In this document: piece after piece, positions 18,357 through 26,521 of the stretch | How the letters are laid out: each line of letters opens with the position of its first letter | How positions within the stretch are numbered: position 1 is the first letter of the stretch | Notes under the pieces: generated by a model | Told to the model about the DNA's origin: nothing | What the model saw: the letters and a program-made list of their open reading frames with translations, nothing else | Database searches by the model: none | Program-made: the position numbers and the translations under genes | NCBI RefSeq assembly: GCF_021272205.1 | Contig: NZ_JAJSDX010000013.1 | Span: forward strand, 1 to 64,000 | Source of the DNA: Pantoea sp. Mb-10 | GTDB lineage: Bacteria > Pseudomonadota > Gammaproteobacteria > Enterobacterales > Enterobacteriaceae | Direction of reading: 5' to 3' | Length of the DNA: 64,000 bases

Positions 18357-19274
18357 ATGCACAGCGTGATTTTTGATACCGATATCGGCGTGGACGATGC
18401 GTTTGCGCTGGCCTATGCCGCGCGCACGCAGCAGCTGCTCGGCATTACCACGGTGTTTGGCAACGTGCCGGTGGGCCAGGCGGTGAAGAACGCCCGGCTA
18501 TTTTGCGAGAAAATGGGTATCCGGGCGCCGGTCTATCGCGGCTGCTCGCGCCCGCTGGCGCAGGCACCGTCCGCACCCGCTTTGCTGCACGGCAAAGATG
18601 GACTGGGCGACGCCTTCGACAATCCTTACAGCGAGGACGCGCCCAGCGCGGTGCAGTTCATTATCGATAGCGTGCGTGCGCAGCCGCACACGATCACGCT
18701 GGTTGCCATCGGCCCGCTGACCAATATCGCCAGCGCCATTAATCAGGCGCCCGACATTATTCCGCTGGTGAAAGAGGTGGTGATCATGGGCGGCGCCTTC
18801 GGCACCGACGGTCACGCGGGCAACGTCACGCCCTTTGCGGAGTTTAATATTTGGAAAGATCCGCACGCCGCCGATCAGGTGCTGGCCTCTGCGCTGCCGG
18901 TGGTGGTGGTGCCGCTGGATGTCACGCACAAGGTGCTGATTACCGGTGATGAGGTGCGCCAGCTTAACCAGCCGGTGCTCAGCGCCATTTGCCGCCCTTA
19001 TCTGGCCTATAGCCTACAAAAAGAGGGCTTCGACGGCATGGCGCTGCACGATACGCTGACCCTGTCGTGGCTTGCGCTGCCCGCCGCGTTTGGCGTCACG
19101 GCCTCGCCGGTGCGCGTTGTCACGGAAGGCATTAGCTGCGGCCAGACGCTGCGCCGCCTCGGCACGCTCGCGTCGCGCCACGATCCCTTTGCGGACCTGC
19201 CTGCGCAGCGGCTGTGTCTGACGGTGGACGCCGACGCCGTGCGTGACCACTTTTTCGCCACGCTGCGCCGTTAA
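18357..19274 (+). CDS. Nucleoside hydrolase (IunH/RihA family)
   Basis: The 305-residue protein has the calcium-binding signature DTDIGVDDAFAL at the N-terminus, the central GPLTNIA and MGGAF motifs, the N.WKDPHAA segment and a conserved HDT near residue 225. These enzymes split ribonucleosides into base and ribose in the cytosol. Pyrimidine versus purine preference cannot be assigned from sequence. ATG at 18357 has AGGA 7 bases upstream. It is divergent from crcB and convergent with lgoD (6 bases between stops). Confidence 0.9.
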   Translation: MHSVIFDTDIGVDDAFALAYAARTQQLLGITTVFGNVPVGQAVKNARLFCEKMGIRAPVYRGCSRPLAQAPSAPALLHGKDGLGDAFDNPYSEDAPSAVQFIIDSVRAQPHTITLVAIGPLTNIASAINQAPDIIPLVKEVVIMGGAFGTDGHAGNVTPFAEFNIWKDPHAADQVLASALPVVVVPLDVTHKVLITGDEVRQLNQPVLSAICRPYLAYSLQKEGFDGMALHDTLTLSWLALPAAFGVTASPVRVVTEGISCGQTLRRLGTLASRHDPFADLPAQRLCLTVDADAVRDHFFATLRR

Positions 19275-19280
19275 TCACCG

Positions 19281-20309
19281 TCAACGGCTAAAGTGGATGA
19301 CACCTTTGATCAGCGCGCGGTTGTTGATCACATCGGGTTCAAAGCGCGCTGCCAGCGTGGAAAAATCGTAGCGCTGGTTGAGCATCATGTCCGCATGAAG
19401 CGTGCCGTTTGCCATCAGTTCGCACACTTTAGCGAAATCTTCCCGCGTGGCGTTCCGGCTGCCGAGCAGCGTGGTTTCTCGCTTGTGGAACTCGATATCC
19501 GGGATCACCAGGTCGCCTTTGTGTAGCCCGACAAACACCAGCGTGCCGCCATGGCGCAGCCATTTCACCGCACCGTTCATGGACGCGGGGTTACCGGTGG
19601 CGTCGATCACCTTCGCCGCCAGTTTGCCGCCAAATCCGACGCGCAGTTGCTGCTCAAAATCCGCCGACAGCGGATCGTACGCGGTCAGCCCCAGCTGCTG
19701 CGCTACGTGGGTGCGGCGCGGCGCGCTGGTGTCCGCCACCGTAACCTGCGCGCCCGCCGCTGCCGCAATCGCCGCCACGCCGAGGCCAATCGGTCCGGCT
19801 CCGATCACTAATACCGCGTCGTTGGCCGCGATCGCCGCGCGGCGCACCGCATGGGCGCTAATGGCAAACGGCTCAATCAGCGCCGCCGCTTCCGGCGCCA
19901 CGTCATCCACCGCCAGCAGATTGGTGGCAGGCACGCTCAGGTACTCGCAGAATCCCCCATCCTGGTGCACGCCAATCACTGAAATGTGCTCACAGCAGTT
20001 GGTTTTGCTGCTCTGGCAGGCATCGCACTGCCCGCAGGCCACATAGGGGATCAGCGCCACACGCTGCCCCGGCGTAAAGCCGCACGTCGGGCTACCGCAC
20101 GCCACCACCTCACCGCACAGCTCATGGCCGAGCACGCGCGGATAGCTGAAGAAAGGCTGGTTTCCCGCCCAGGCGTGAATGTCGGTGCCGCAGATCCCCG
20201 CGGTAATCACCTTAATCAGGACCTCCTGCGCGGCGGGCGTTGGCAGGGGGCGCGCTTGCCAGATCAGACTGCGGGGTTCATTCACCACCAGCGTTTTCAT
20301 GGTTGTCAT
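19281..20309 (-). CDS. lgoD: L-galactonate 5-dehydrogenase LgoD (zinc-dependent)
   Basis: The 342-residue medium-chain dehydrogenase closely matches E. coli LgoD (YjjN), including GICGTDIHAW.GNQPFFSYPRVLGHE, the structural zinc cysteines (CGQCDACQSSKTNCC) and VIGVHQDGGF.EYLSVP. It oxidises L-galactonate to D-tagaturonate with NAD+. The Rossmann motif is VIGAGPIGLG. ATG at 20309 has GGAG 6 bases upstream. It is transcribed away from lgoR, and its partners lgoR and lgoT are next door, which supports the assignment. Confidence 0.93.
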   Translation of the reverse strand: MTTMKTLVVNEPRSLIWQARPLPTPAAQEVLIKVITAGICGTDIHAWAGNQPFFSYPRVLGHELCGEVVACGSPTCGFTPGQRVALIPYVACGQCDACQSSKTNCCEHISVIGVHQDGGFCEYLSVPATNLLAVDDVAPEAAALIEPFAISAHAVRRAAIAANDAVLVIGAGPIGLGVAAIAAAAGAQVTVADTSAPRRTHVAQQLGLTAYDPLSADFEQQLRVGFGGKLAAKVIDATGNPASMNGAVKWLRHGGTLVFVGLHKGDLVIPDIEFHKRETTLLGSRNATREDFAKVCELMANGTLHADMMLNQRYDFSTLAARFEPDVINNRALIKGVIHFSR

Positions 20310-20400
20310 CGGTTTCTCCTGTGCTGTTGCCGCAGTTATGGCGAAAAAAGCGCGTTATCGCGTCATGCACCGACAGAAGTGTGAACCATCACGATTTATT

Positions 20401-20420
20401 TGGTCTTTATCTGGTTTTTA
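20401..20420 (+). promoter_or_regulatory. Candidate LgoR operator half-sites
   Basis: In the 136-base gap between lgoD and lgoR, TGGTCTTTA and TGGTTTTTA are directly repeated 11 bases apart, one helical turn. This suits a regulator binding one DNA face. No known LgoR consensus was available for comparison. Confidence 0.3.
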
Positions 20421-20445
20421 ATCGCGCCAAAAACCGGAGAGTGCC

Positions 20446-21348
20446 GTGAGCCGAAGCCAACACCTGCGTCAAAACGTGATTAACCAAATGCTGGAAGCGA
20501 TGACTCAGCGTCATGTTCGCTCGCCGCTGCCGCCCCAAGCGGCGCTGGCCGAAATGTTCAATATCAGCCGCACCACCGTGCGCCATGTGCTGCGCCATTT
20601 GCAGGCGCGGGGCGTGCTGGAGCAGGTGGGTGAAGCTTGGGTGATTGTGCGCGATCCGTGCGACGAGGACGGCTTTGACGCGCTGGCACCGCCGATCGAG
20701 CAGCAGACCAGACACTTTGAACACACCTTTTTCCAGCTGATCAATCAGCGGCAGCTGGTGCCGGGCGACCATTTCACCGAGCTGCAACTGGCGCAGCGCG
20801 GTAACGTCAGCCCGGTGGTGGTGCGTGAATTTTTACTGCGCTTTATGCGCTATAACCTGTTGGAGCCGGTCAAGCGCGGCCAGTGGCGCATGAAGAAGTT
20901 TGACCAGGCCTATGCGGAACAGCTGTTTGAGCTGCGCGAAATGCTAGAAACCCACGCGCTCAACCGCTTTCTGAATCTGCCTGCGCACGATGATCGCTGG
21001 GTGGAAGCGCGCACGCTGCTCGATCGCCACCGCACGCTGCGCGATACCCTTGCGCACGACTATCGCCAGTTCGCCGCGCTCGACAAAGCGATGCATACCC
21101 TGATTCTTTCCGCCGCCAATAACGTGTTTTTCACCCAGTCGCTGGAGATCATTTCGGTGATTTTTCACTCGCACTATCAGTGGGATGAAAGCGATTTGCA
21201 GCAGCGCAACATTGTGGCGCTGGAAGAGCATATGGCGATTTTAACGGCGCTGCTCAGCCGCCGCGATGCCGACGCCCAGTGCGCGCTGCACGCGCATCTG
21301 GAGACGGCCAAAAGCTCCATGGTGCGCTCGCTGCGGCAATTTCATTAA
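20446..21348 (+). CDS. lgoR: GntR/FadR-family regulator LgoR
   Basis: The 300-residue regulator closely matches E. coli LgoR (YjjM) from the first residues (MSRSQ.LR.NVINQ) to the C-terminus. A winged helix-turn-helix occupies about residues 10-75 (ALAEMFNISRTTVRHVLRHL) and a FadR-type helical effector domain the rest (QLFELREMLETHAL, SLEIISVIFH.HYQWDESDL). It controls L-galactonate use, sensing L-galactonate or a derivative. The start is GTG at 20446 with GGAGAG 5 bases upstream. lgoT follows on the same strand 161 bases downstream. Confidence 0.93.
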   Translation: MSRSQHLRQNVINQMLEAMTQRHVRSPLPPQAALAEMFNISRTTVRHVLRHLQARGVLEQVGEAWVIVRDPCDEDGFDALAPPIEQQTRHFEHTFFQLINQRQLVPGDHFTELQLAQRGNVSPVVVREFLLRFMRYNLLEPVKRGQWRMKKFDQAYAEQLFELREMLETHALNRFLNLPAHDDRWVEARTLLDRHRTLRDTLAHDYRQFAALDKAMHTLILSAANNVFFTQSLEIISVIFHSHYQWDESDLQQRNIVALEEHMAILTALLSRRDADAQCALHAHLETAKSSMVRSLRQFH

Positions 21349-21509
21349 AACCCGATAAAAAACCGCAAAGCATAAGCCTCCGCACGGTTCTGAAACATCT
21401 ACGCCACATTGCGCGCGGTTTGCTTCTAGTCTCCGATACATCCGCTGCGCCCGCCCCGTTTCCGGGCGCGCTAACACCCACAAGAAACTGCAGAACCCGG
21501 GAGGTTGTG

Positions 21510-22859
21510 ATGGAAAAGAGTTCGGTTCAGGGACGCGACGATAGCGTGCGCCCGGACGCTGACGCCCTGGATTTTATCCCGGCGCGCGGGGATGTGGTGC
21601 GCTCACCGCGCATCAAGAAGATCCAGGTCACCGCCATGCTGCTGCTGCTGTTTGCCGCCATGATTAACTATCTCGACCGCAGCTCGCTGTCGGTGGCGAA
21701 CATGACCATTCGCGGTGAGCTCGGCCTCTCCGCCACCGAAATTGGCGTGCTGCTCTCGGCCTTCTCCCTGGCCTACGGCCTGGCGCAGCTGCCCTGCGGC
21801 GCGCTGCTGGATCGCAAAGGGCCGCGCATCATGTTGGCGATCGGTATGTTTGTCTGGTCGCTGTTTCAGGCGGCCGCTGGTCTGGTGCACAATTTCACCC
21901 AGTTTGTGCTGGTGCGCATTGGCCTCGGCATTGGCGAAGCGCCCATGAATCCTTGCGGCGTGAAGGTGATCAACGACTGGTTCAATATCAAAGATCGCGG
22001 GATGCCGATGGGCATGTTCAACGCCGCCTCGATGATCGGCTTGTCCATCGCGCCGCCGATTCTGGCAGCGATGATGCTGGTGATGGGCTGGCGCGGGATG
22101 TTCGTCACCATCGGCGTGCTCGGTATGGCGCTGGCGGTGGGCTGGTATCTGCTGTACCGCGACCGCGACAACCGCACCCTGAGCGGTGAAGAGATTCACT
22201 ACCTGCAGGCGGGCAGCGTGGCGTCGCGTAAAGAGCCGCTGAGTTTTGCCGAATGGCGCGGGCTGTTTAAGCAGCGCACCATGTGGGGCATGATGATTGG
22301 CTTTAGCGGCATCAACTATACCGCATGGCTCTATATCGCCTGGCTGCCCGGTTATTTGCAATCCACCTATCATCTTGATCTGAAAAGCACCGGCGTGCTG
22401 GCGGCCATTCCGTTCCTGTTTGGCGCCGCAGGCATGCTGCTGAACGGTTACGTGGTGGATGCGCTGGTGCGCCGCGGCCACGATGCCGTCAAGGTGCGGA
22501 AGGTGTCAATTGTCAGCGGTATGCTGCTCTCAGCGGCCTTTACTACCTTCGTGACGCGTGCCACTGACACCACCAGCGCGGTAACGCTGATTGGTCTGGC
22601 GCTGTTCTGCATCCACTTTGCCGGCACCTCCTGCTGGGGATTGATTCACGCCAACGTCACCGCACGCATGACCGCTTCCGTGGGCAGTATTCAAAACTTC
22701 GCCAGCTTTGTGTTTGCTTCCTTCGCGCCGATTATCACTGGCTGGGTGCTGGATACCACCCAGTCATTTAGCCTGGCGCTGATGATCTGCGCCGCCGTCA
22801 CGGTGGTGGGCGCGCTGGCGTATTGGGTGTTAGTGAGGAAGCCGATCACGGATCGGTGA
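21510..22859 (+). CDS. lgoT: L-galactonate MFS transporter LgoT
   Basis: The 449-residue protein is a major facilitator of the anion:cation symporter family and closely matches E. coli LgoT (YjjL): NYLDRSSLSVAN in the first helix, GIGEAPMNPCGVKVINDWFN, GFSGINYTAWLY and FAGTSCWGLIH. It imports L-galactonate with protons across the inner membrane. ATG at 21510 has GGGAGG 5 bases upstream and matches the E. coli N-terminus (MEK); the open frame back to 21279 overlaps lgoR and is rejected. The copy 3 repeat starts directly after the stop. Confidence 0.93.
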   Translation: MEKSSVQGRDDSVRPDADALDFIPARGDVVRSPRIKKIQVTAMLLLLFAAMINYLDRSSLSVANMTIRGELGLSATEIGVLLSAFSLAYGLAQLPCGALLDRKGPRIMLAIGMFVWSLFQAAAGLVHNFTQFVLVRIGLGIGEAPMNPCGVKVINDWFNIKDRGMPMGMFNAASMIGLSIAPPILAAMMLVMGWRGMFVTIGVLGMALAVGWYLLYRDRDNRTLSGEEIHYLQAGSVASRKEPLSFAEWRGLFKQRTMWGMMIGFSGINYTAWLYIAWLPGYLQSTYHLDLKSTGVLAAIPFLFGAAGMLLNGYVVDALVRRGHDAVKVRKVSIVSGMLLSAAFTTFVTRATDTTSAVTLIGLALFCIHFAGTSCWGLIHANVTARMTASVGSIQNFASFVFASFAPIITGWVLDTTQSFSLALMICAAVTVVGALAYWVLVRKPITDR

Positions 22860-22860
22860 A

Positions 22861-24345
22861 TCTGAGCGGATTCAGGGCGCTGGCCAAGGCGTTGGCCGGG
22901 CGCTGAGCGGGGTCCGGCCGCTCAGCCGGCATGGCTATGAGCGGGTTCCGCCCGCTAACCGCAAGGCAGTTTCATCCGCCCCGCTGCGGCGTACGGGCAA
23001 AGGGCCGGTTCTGAGCGGGTTCCGGCCCGCAAAGCCGGTTTTTACTGAACCCTGAGCGGGTTCCGCCCGCTAACCCTGCGGGAGTTACAGCCGCCCCGCT
23101 GCGGCGTACGGGCAAAGGGCCGATTCTGCGCGGGTTCCGGCCCGCAAAGCCGGTTTCTACTGAACCCTGAGCGGGTTCCGCCCGCTAACCGCACGGCAGT
23201 TGCAGCCGCCTCGCTGCGGCGTACGGGCAAAGGGCCGGTTCTGAGCGGGTTCCGGCCCGCAAAGCCGGTTTTACTGAACCCTGAGCGGGTTCCGCCCGCT
23301 AACCGCACGGCAGTTGCAGCCGCCCCGCTGCGGCGTACGGGCAAAGGGCCGATGGGCGCGGCCCTTTGCAATCCGCGCCCTGCGCCAGCCTCCGCTGTTC
23401 CCTCACTCCGCCGCGCCAGCCTCACGGATCGCGCGGATTCGCCATCCCTGGCTCATTCCGCTCTCTCAGCGGCATCCCTGCCGCTTCGTCCTGGCCGTCA
23501 CGCTCCGTTCGGCGCTCCGGATGGCGCTCAACACCGTCGCCTGTAAGGGCCTTTTTATCTTTTCCGTTTGGCGTTGTCTGTATGGCCGTAAACGGGTCTG
23601 CGGAGACAGTAGCTGGCTGGAAAAGACACAAGACATACGTTCGATGCGTTTTGTGGTTAACACCGCGCGGGTGGGATGGTACTTAAAAGTCTTACCGCCA
23701 CGCAGTGACCTTAAAAGACGTAAAAACACCAAAGAAAGGTTTTGCTTAAAGCAGCTCCGCCTGGATGCACCTTAAAAATCTTCCCGCCGCGCGGCCGCTG
23801 CGAAAAAAATCATGGCTTACAGCGGGGGTTGTGAAGCGCCATCCCCACTCGCTGAACGAGTGAGGCCTTCCAGGGCGAGCGGCATGGATGCCGCGAGAGG
23901 CGGCGTTGAGCAGGAGCGAATCGACGCCGGTCCGTCAGGAAGGCTGAGGGAGTGAAGGCACCGCGCAGCGGCGAGCGGGGCTGGCGCAGGGCCGGGGAGT
24001 GCAGAGGGCGCGGCCTGGCGCCCTCTGCTCGGTCGCCGCTACGCGGCAAAAGCACCTGCCAGTGTCATGGCGAACGAAACACGCTCGGTGCAAACTGAAA
24101 GCACCACAGCCACTGCCCGTGGCGAATCTACCCTCTGCTCGGTCGCCGCAGCGCGGCAAAGGCACCTGCCAGTGCCATGGCGAACAAAAATCGCTCCGTG
24201 CCAGCGAAACGGCACCCTAGCCGCTGCCTGCGGCACAAGCCCCGCCACTGCAAGTGGCAAAGGCACCTGCCAGTGCCATTGGCGAACAAAAATCGCTCCG
24301 TGCCAGCGAAACGGCACGCCAGCCGCTGCCTGCGGCTTAAAAGGC
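22861..24345 (+). repeat. Composite hairpin repeat, copy 3
   Basis: This 1.5-kb gene-free block is the inverted counterpart of 11087-12470. Module B (22861 to about 23420) comes first, then the core (about 23420-23810), then module A (about 23810-24345). Module A has units about 101 bases apart (GGCACCTGCC at 24161 and 24262) with the perfect hairpins GCCACTGCAAGTGGC (24244-24258) and GGCACCTGCCAGTGCC (24262-24277). Bases 23925-24098 are nearly identical to 1-175. It lies between the convergent 3' ends of lgoT and a LysR gene. Confidence 0.88.
22938..23345 (+). repeat. Module B tandem array, 115-base units
   Basis: Three full units and part of a fourth begin at 22938, 23053, 23168 and 23282, each starting TGAGCGGGTTCCGCCCGCTA and containing CGCTGCGGCGTACGGGCAAA. 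Each unit has two palindromes of the GCGGG/CCCGC type. Units differ at a few positions only. Confidence 0.88.
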
Positions 24346-24364
24346 CCACCCGCGCGGCCAGGCG

Positions 24365-25264
24365 CTACAATCGTTGCTCACACTCCCTCGCGATTGCCCA
24401 CAGCTTATCGCGGATCACCTGCTTCAACTGCAGGGTGGCCTGCGACTGCGGCTGGTCGCGCAGGCTGATCAGCATCACTTCAAACGGCAGCGGCTGAGCC
24501 ACCGGCAGCAGGGTAAGCTTGTCGGCGTAGCGGCAGGCAGTGAACAGATCCACCACGCCGACACCGCCGCCGGCCAGTACCATATCGGCAATCACCGAAT
24601 AGGTTTTGATCGACAGCGACACCGGCGGGTTCAGGCCTTGCTCGCGCAGCGCGCGATGCAACACGCGGCCTAGCGGATCCTGATTTTGCATCATCAGCAA
24701 ATTGTTGGCGCACAGCCACGACAGCGTGACCGGGCCACTGTGGCGTTCATGCGGTGGCAGCAGCGCCACCATGGACGAGTGGAACAGCGGTTCTGCCATC
24801 AGCGCCGCATCCACCTGCTGGCCAAACACCAGCGCGAAGTCCAGCTGCTTAGACAAAATCATGTCGCACAAGGTGCTGAAGTGCTCGGTCACCAGCTCCA
24901 CGTTCACCGAGGCCGCCTGCTGCCGCCAGTGCACCAGCGCCGGGGCCAACACCATCTGCCCAAACGCATGCGCTGCGCCCACGCGCACCGTCTGCCCTTC
25001 GCCACGCCGCAGCTGCTCGGTGAGCTGGGTGATGGCGTGCAAGCGCTGATACAGATCGTCCACTTCCGGCAACAACCGCCGCCCTTCGGCGGTCAGCATC
25101 ATGCCCTGCGCATGCCGCTCAAACAGCGCAAAACCCAGCTGCTGCTCGGCGTGATTCAGTACCCGGCTAACATTGGGCTGCGACACGTTTAACAGACGCG
25201 CCGCCGCGCTGATGCTGCCGGTCTGCACAATCGCCTGAAACACTTCAATATGGCGCAGCCGCAT
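24365..25264 (-). CDS. LysR-family transcriptional regulator of the peptide cluster
   Basis: The 299-residue protein has an N-terminal LysR helix-turn-helix (about residues 3-62, GSISAAARLLNVSQPNVSRVL) and a C-terminal substrate-binding domain. The gene starts 3 bases after the stop of the M19 dipeptidase on the same strand, so the two are one operon, divergent from the ABC importer operon at 26522. It probably controls both, possibly in response to a peptide or amino acid; this is inference from context. The closest named relative cannot be given. Confidence 0.88.
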   Translation of the reverse strand: MRLRHIEVFQAIVQTGSISAAARLLNVSQPNVSRVLNHAEQQLGFALFERHAQGMMLTAEGRRLLPEVDDLYQRLHAITQLTEQLRRGEGQTVRVGAAHAFGQMVLAPALVHWRQQAASVNVELVTEHFSTLCDMILSKQLDFALVFGQQVDAALMAEPLFHSSMVALLPPHERHSGPVTLSWLCANNLLMMQNQDPLGRVLHRALREQGLNPPVSLSIKTYSVIADMVLAGGGVGVVDLFTACRYADKLTLLPVAQPLPFEVMLISLRDQPQSQATLQLKQVIRDKLWAIARECEQRL

Positions 25265-25267
25265 GGG

Positions 25268-26323
25268 TTATTCGCCCCAGGTCGCTTCGAGTACGCGCAG
25301 CCAGTTGCCGTGACAAATCTTTTGCAGCAGCGCGTGCGAATAACCGCGCGCGGCCAGCGCCTGCACCACAAGGGGAAACCCGGCCACGTCCTGCATATCG
25401 CCGGGCATGGTGGCGCCGTCCAGATCCGATCCAAAGCCCACGCCCTCCTCGCCCACTTTCTCCAGCAGGTATTCCACGTGGCGCACGATCGCGTCTACCG
25501 TGGTGGGTGCATGGCGATCGCCATCCTCGCGCAAAAACGGCACGGCGAAGTTAACGCCGACAAAACCACCCGACTCCGCAATCGCCGCCAGCTGACGATC
25601 GGTGAGGTTGCGTGACTGCGCGCTCAGGGTGTGCGCGTTGGAGTGGCTGGCCACCAGCGGCGCATCGGTGATCTCGGCGGTGTGCCAGAAACCTTTCTCA
25701 TCCATATGCGACACATCCACCAGAATGCGGCGGCGATTGCAGTCGCGCACCAGCTGCTTGCCTGCCGCCGTTAAGCCGTTGCCCAAATCCGGCGAGGACG
25801 GATAGCGAAACGGCACGCCGTCGCCAAAAAGATTGGGGCGACTCCACAGCGGCCCCAGCGTGCGTAATCCGCTGGCGTAAAGCACATCAAGCACATCGCC
25901 GTGCGGGTCGAGCGCCTCTGCGCCTTCAATGTGCATCACCATCGCCAACACGCCCTGCGTCATGCATTGGCGGATGTCGCGCACGCTGCGGCAAATTTTT
26001 ACCTGCCCGTTAGCAGCCTGCTCAATGCGCAGCAGCAGCGCCAGCATAGCGAAGGTGGCATCGCGCGCGGCGCTGATGGCCTCCGGCGGGAACGGATCAC
26101 GCTCTGGCGCGCTTCTTGCTACAAGAGAATGGGTTGGGGCCCACGCGGCAAAAATACCGCCCGCAAAGGCGCCCTGACGTATGCGTGGTAAATCGATATG
26201 GCCGCGTTCGGTACCGTGCAAAAAGGCCTGTACCGCGTCAGACGGGTGCTGCTCGCACAGCTTGCTCAACACATCGTTATGGCCATCGAAGACCGGGATG
26301 TTCAGGTTAAACGTTTCAGACAT
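25268..26323 (-). CDS. Membrane-dipeptidase family peptidase (M19)
   Basis: The 351-residue metallopeptidase has the family zinc-site pattern: FDGHNDVL (H15, D17), MHIEGAEAL (central glutamate), VDVSHMDEKGF and SHSNAHTLS histidines, and GFGSDLDGA near the C-terminus. M19 enzymes hydrolyse dipeptides and are unusual in accepting a D-residue at the second position. No signal peptide is present, so it is cytosolic. ATG at 26323 is chosen for homology; the frame extends to 26389 without support. It is the first gene of the dipeptidase-LysR operon, divergent from a peptide importer. Confidence 0.88.
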   Translation of the reverse strand: MSETFNLNIPVFDGHNDVLSKLCEQHPSDAVQAFLHGTERGHIDLPRIRQGAFAGGIFAAWAPTHSLVARSAPERDPFPPEAISAARDATFAMLALLLRIEQAANGQVKICRSVRDIRQCMTQGVLAMVMHIEGAEALDPHGDVLDVLYASGLRTLGPLWSRPNLFGDGVPFRYPSSPDLGNGLTAAGKQLVRDCNRRRILVDVSHMDEKGFWHTAEITDAPLVASHSNAHTLSAQSRNLTDRQLAAIAESGGFVGVNFAVPFLREDGDRHAPTTVDAIVRHVEYLLEKVGEEGVGFGSDLDGATMPGDMQDVAGFPLVVQALAARGYSHALLQKICHGNWLRVLEATWGE

Positions 26324-26521
26324 GGTGTATCGCTTCCCTGTTGGAAGGTGTGCGCAGGCGCTGCGAGCTGAGAGGGCAAGGTGCACCAAAACGTGGCACG
26401 CGCGGGCGTCGGCAACACAAGGTTGAAGCGGTATTAATCCCCCCGAGCGGGCGTGAAGTCAAGACAAAATAATGATGACACCTTAAATTTTTAATATATA
26501 TATCAATTATTTGGAGAGAAA
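26324..26521. promoter_or_regulatory. Divergent control region of the peptide cluster
   Basis: This 198-base gap separates the dipeptidase and importer operons. It turns AT-rich towards 26465-26515 (TTAATATATATATCAATTA at about 26490-26508), unlike its GC-rich surroundings, and ends with GGAGAG 4 bases before the importer ATG. It is the likely site for the LysR protein, but no clear T-N11-A palindrome was assigned. Confidence 0.4.

Noticed and set aside
22938..23345. CRISPR array
   Set aside because: The 115-base units are repeated as a whole with no variable spacers, and no cas genes are near.
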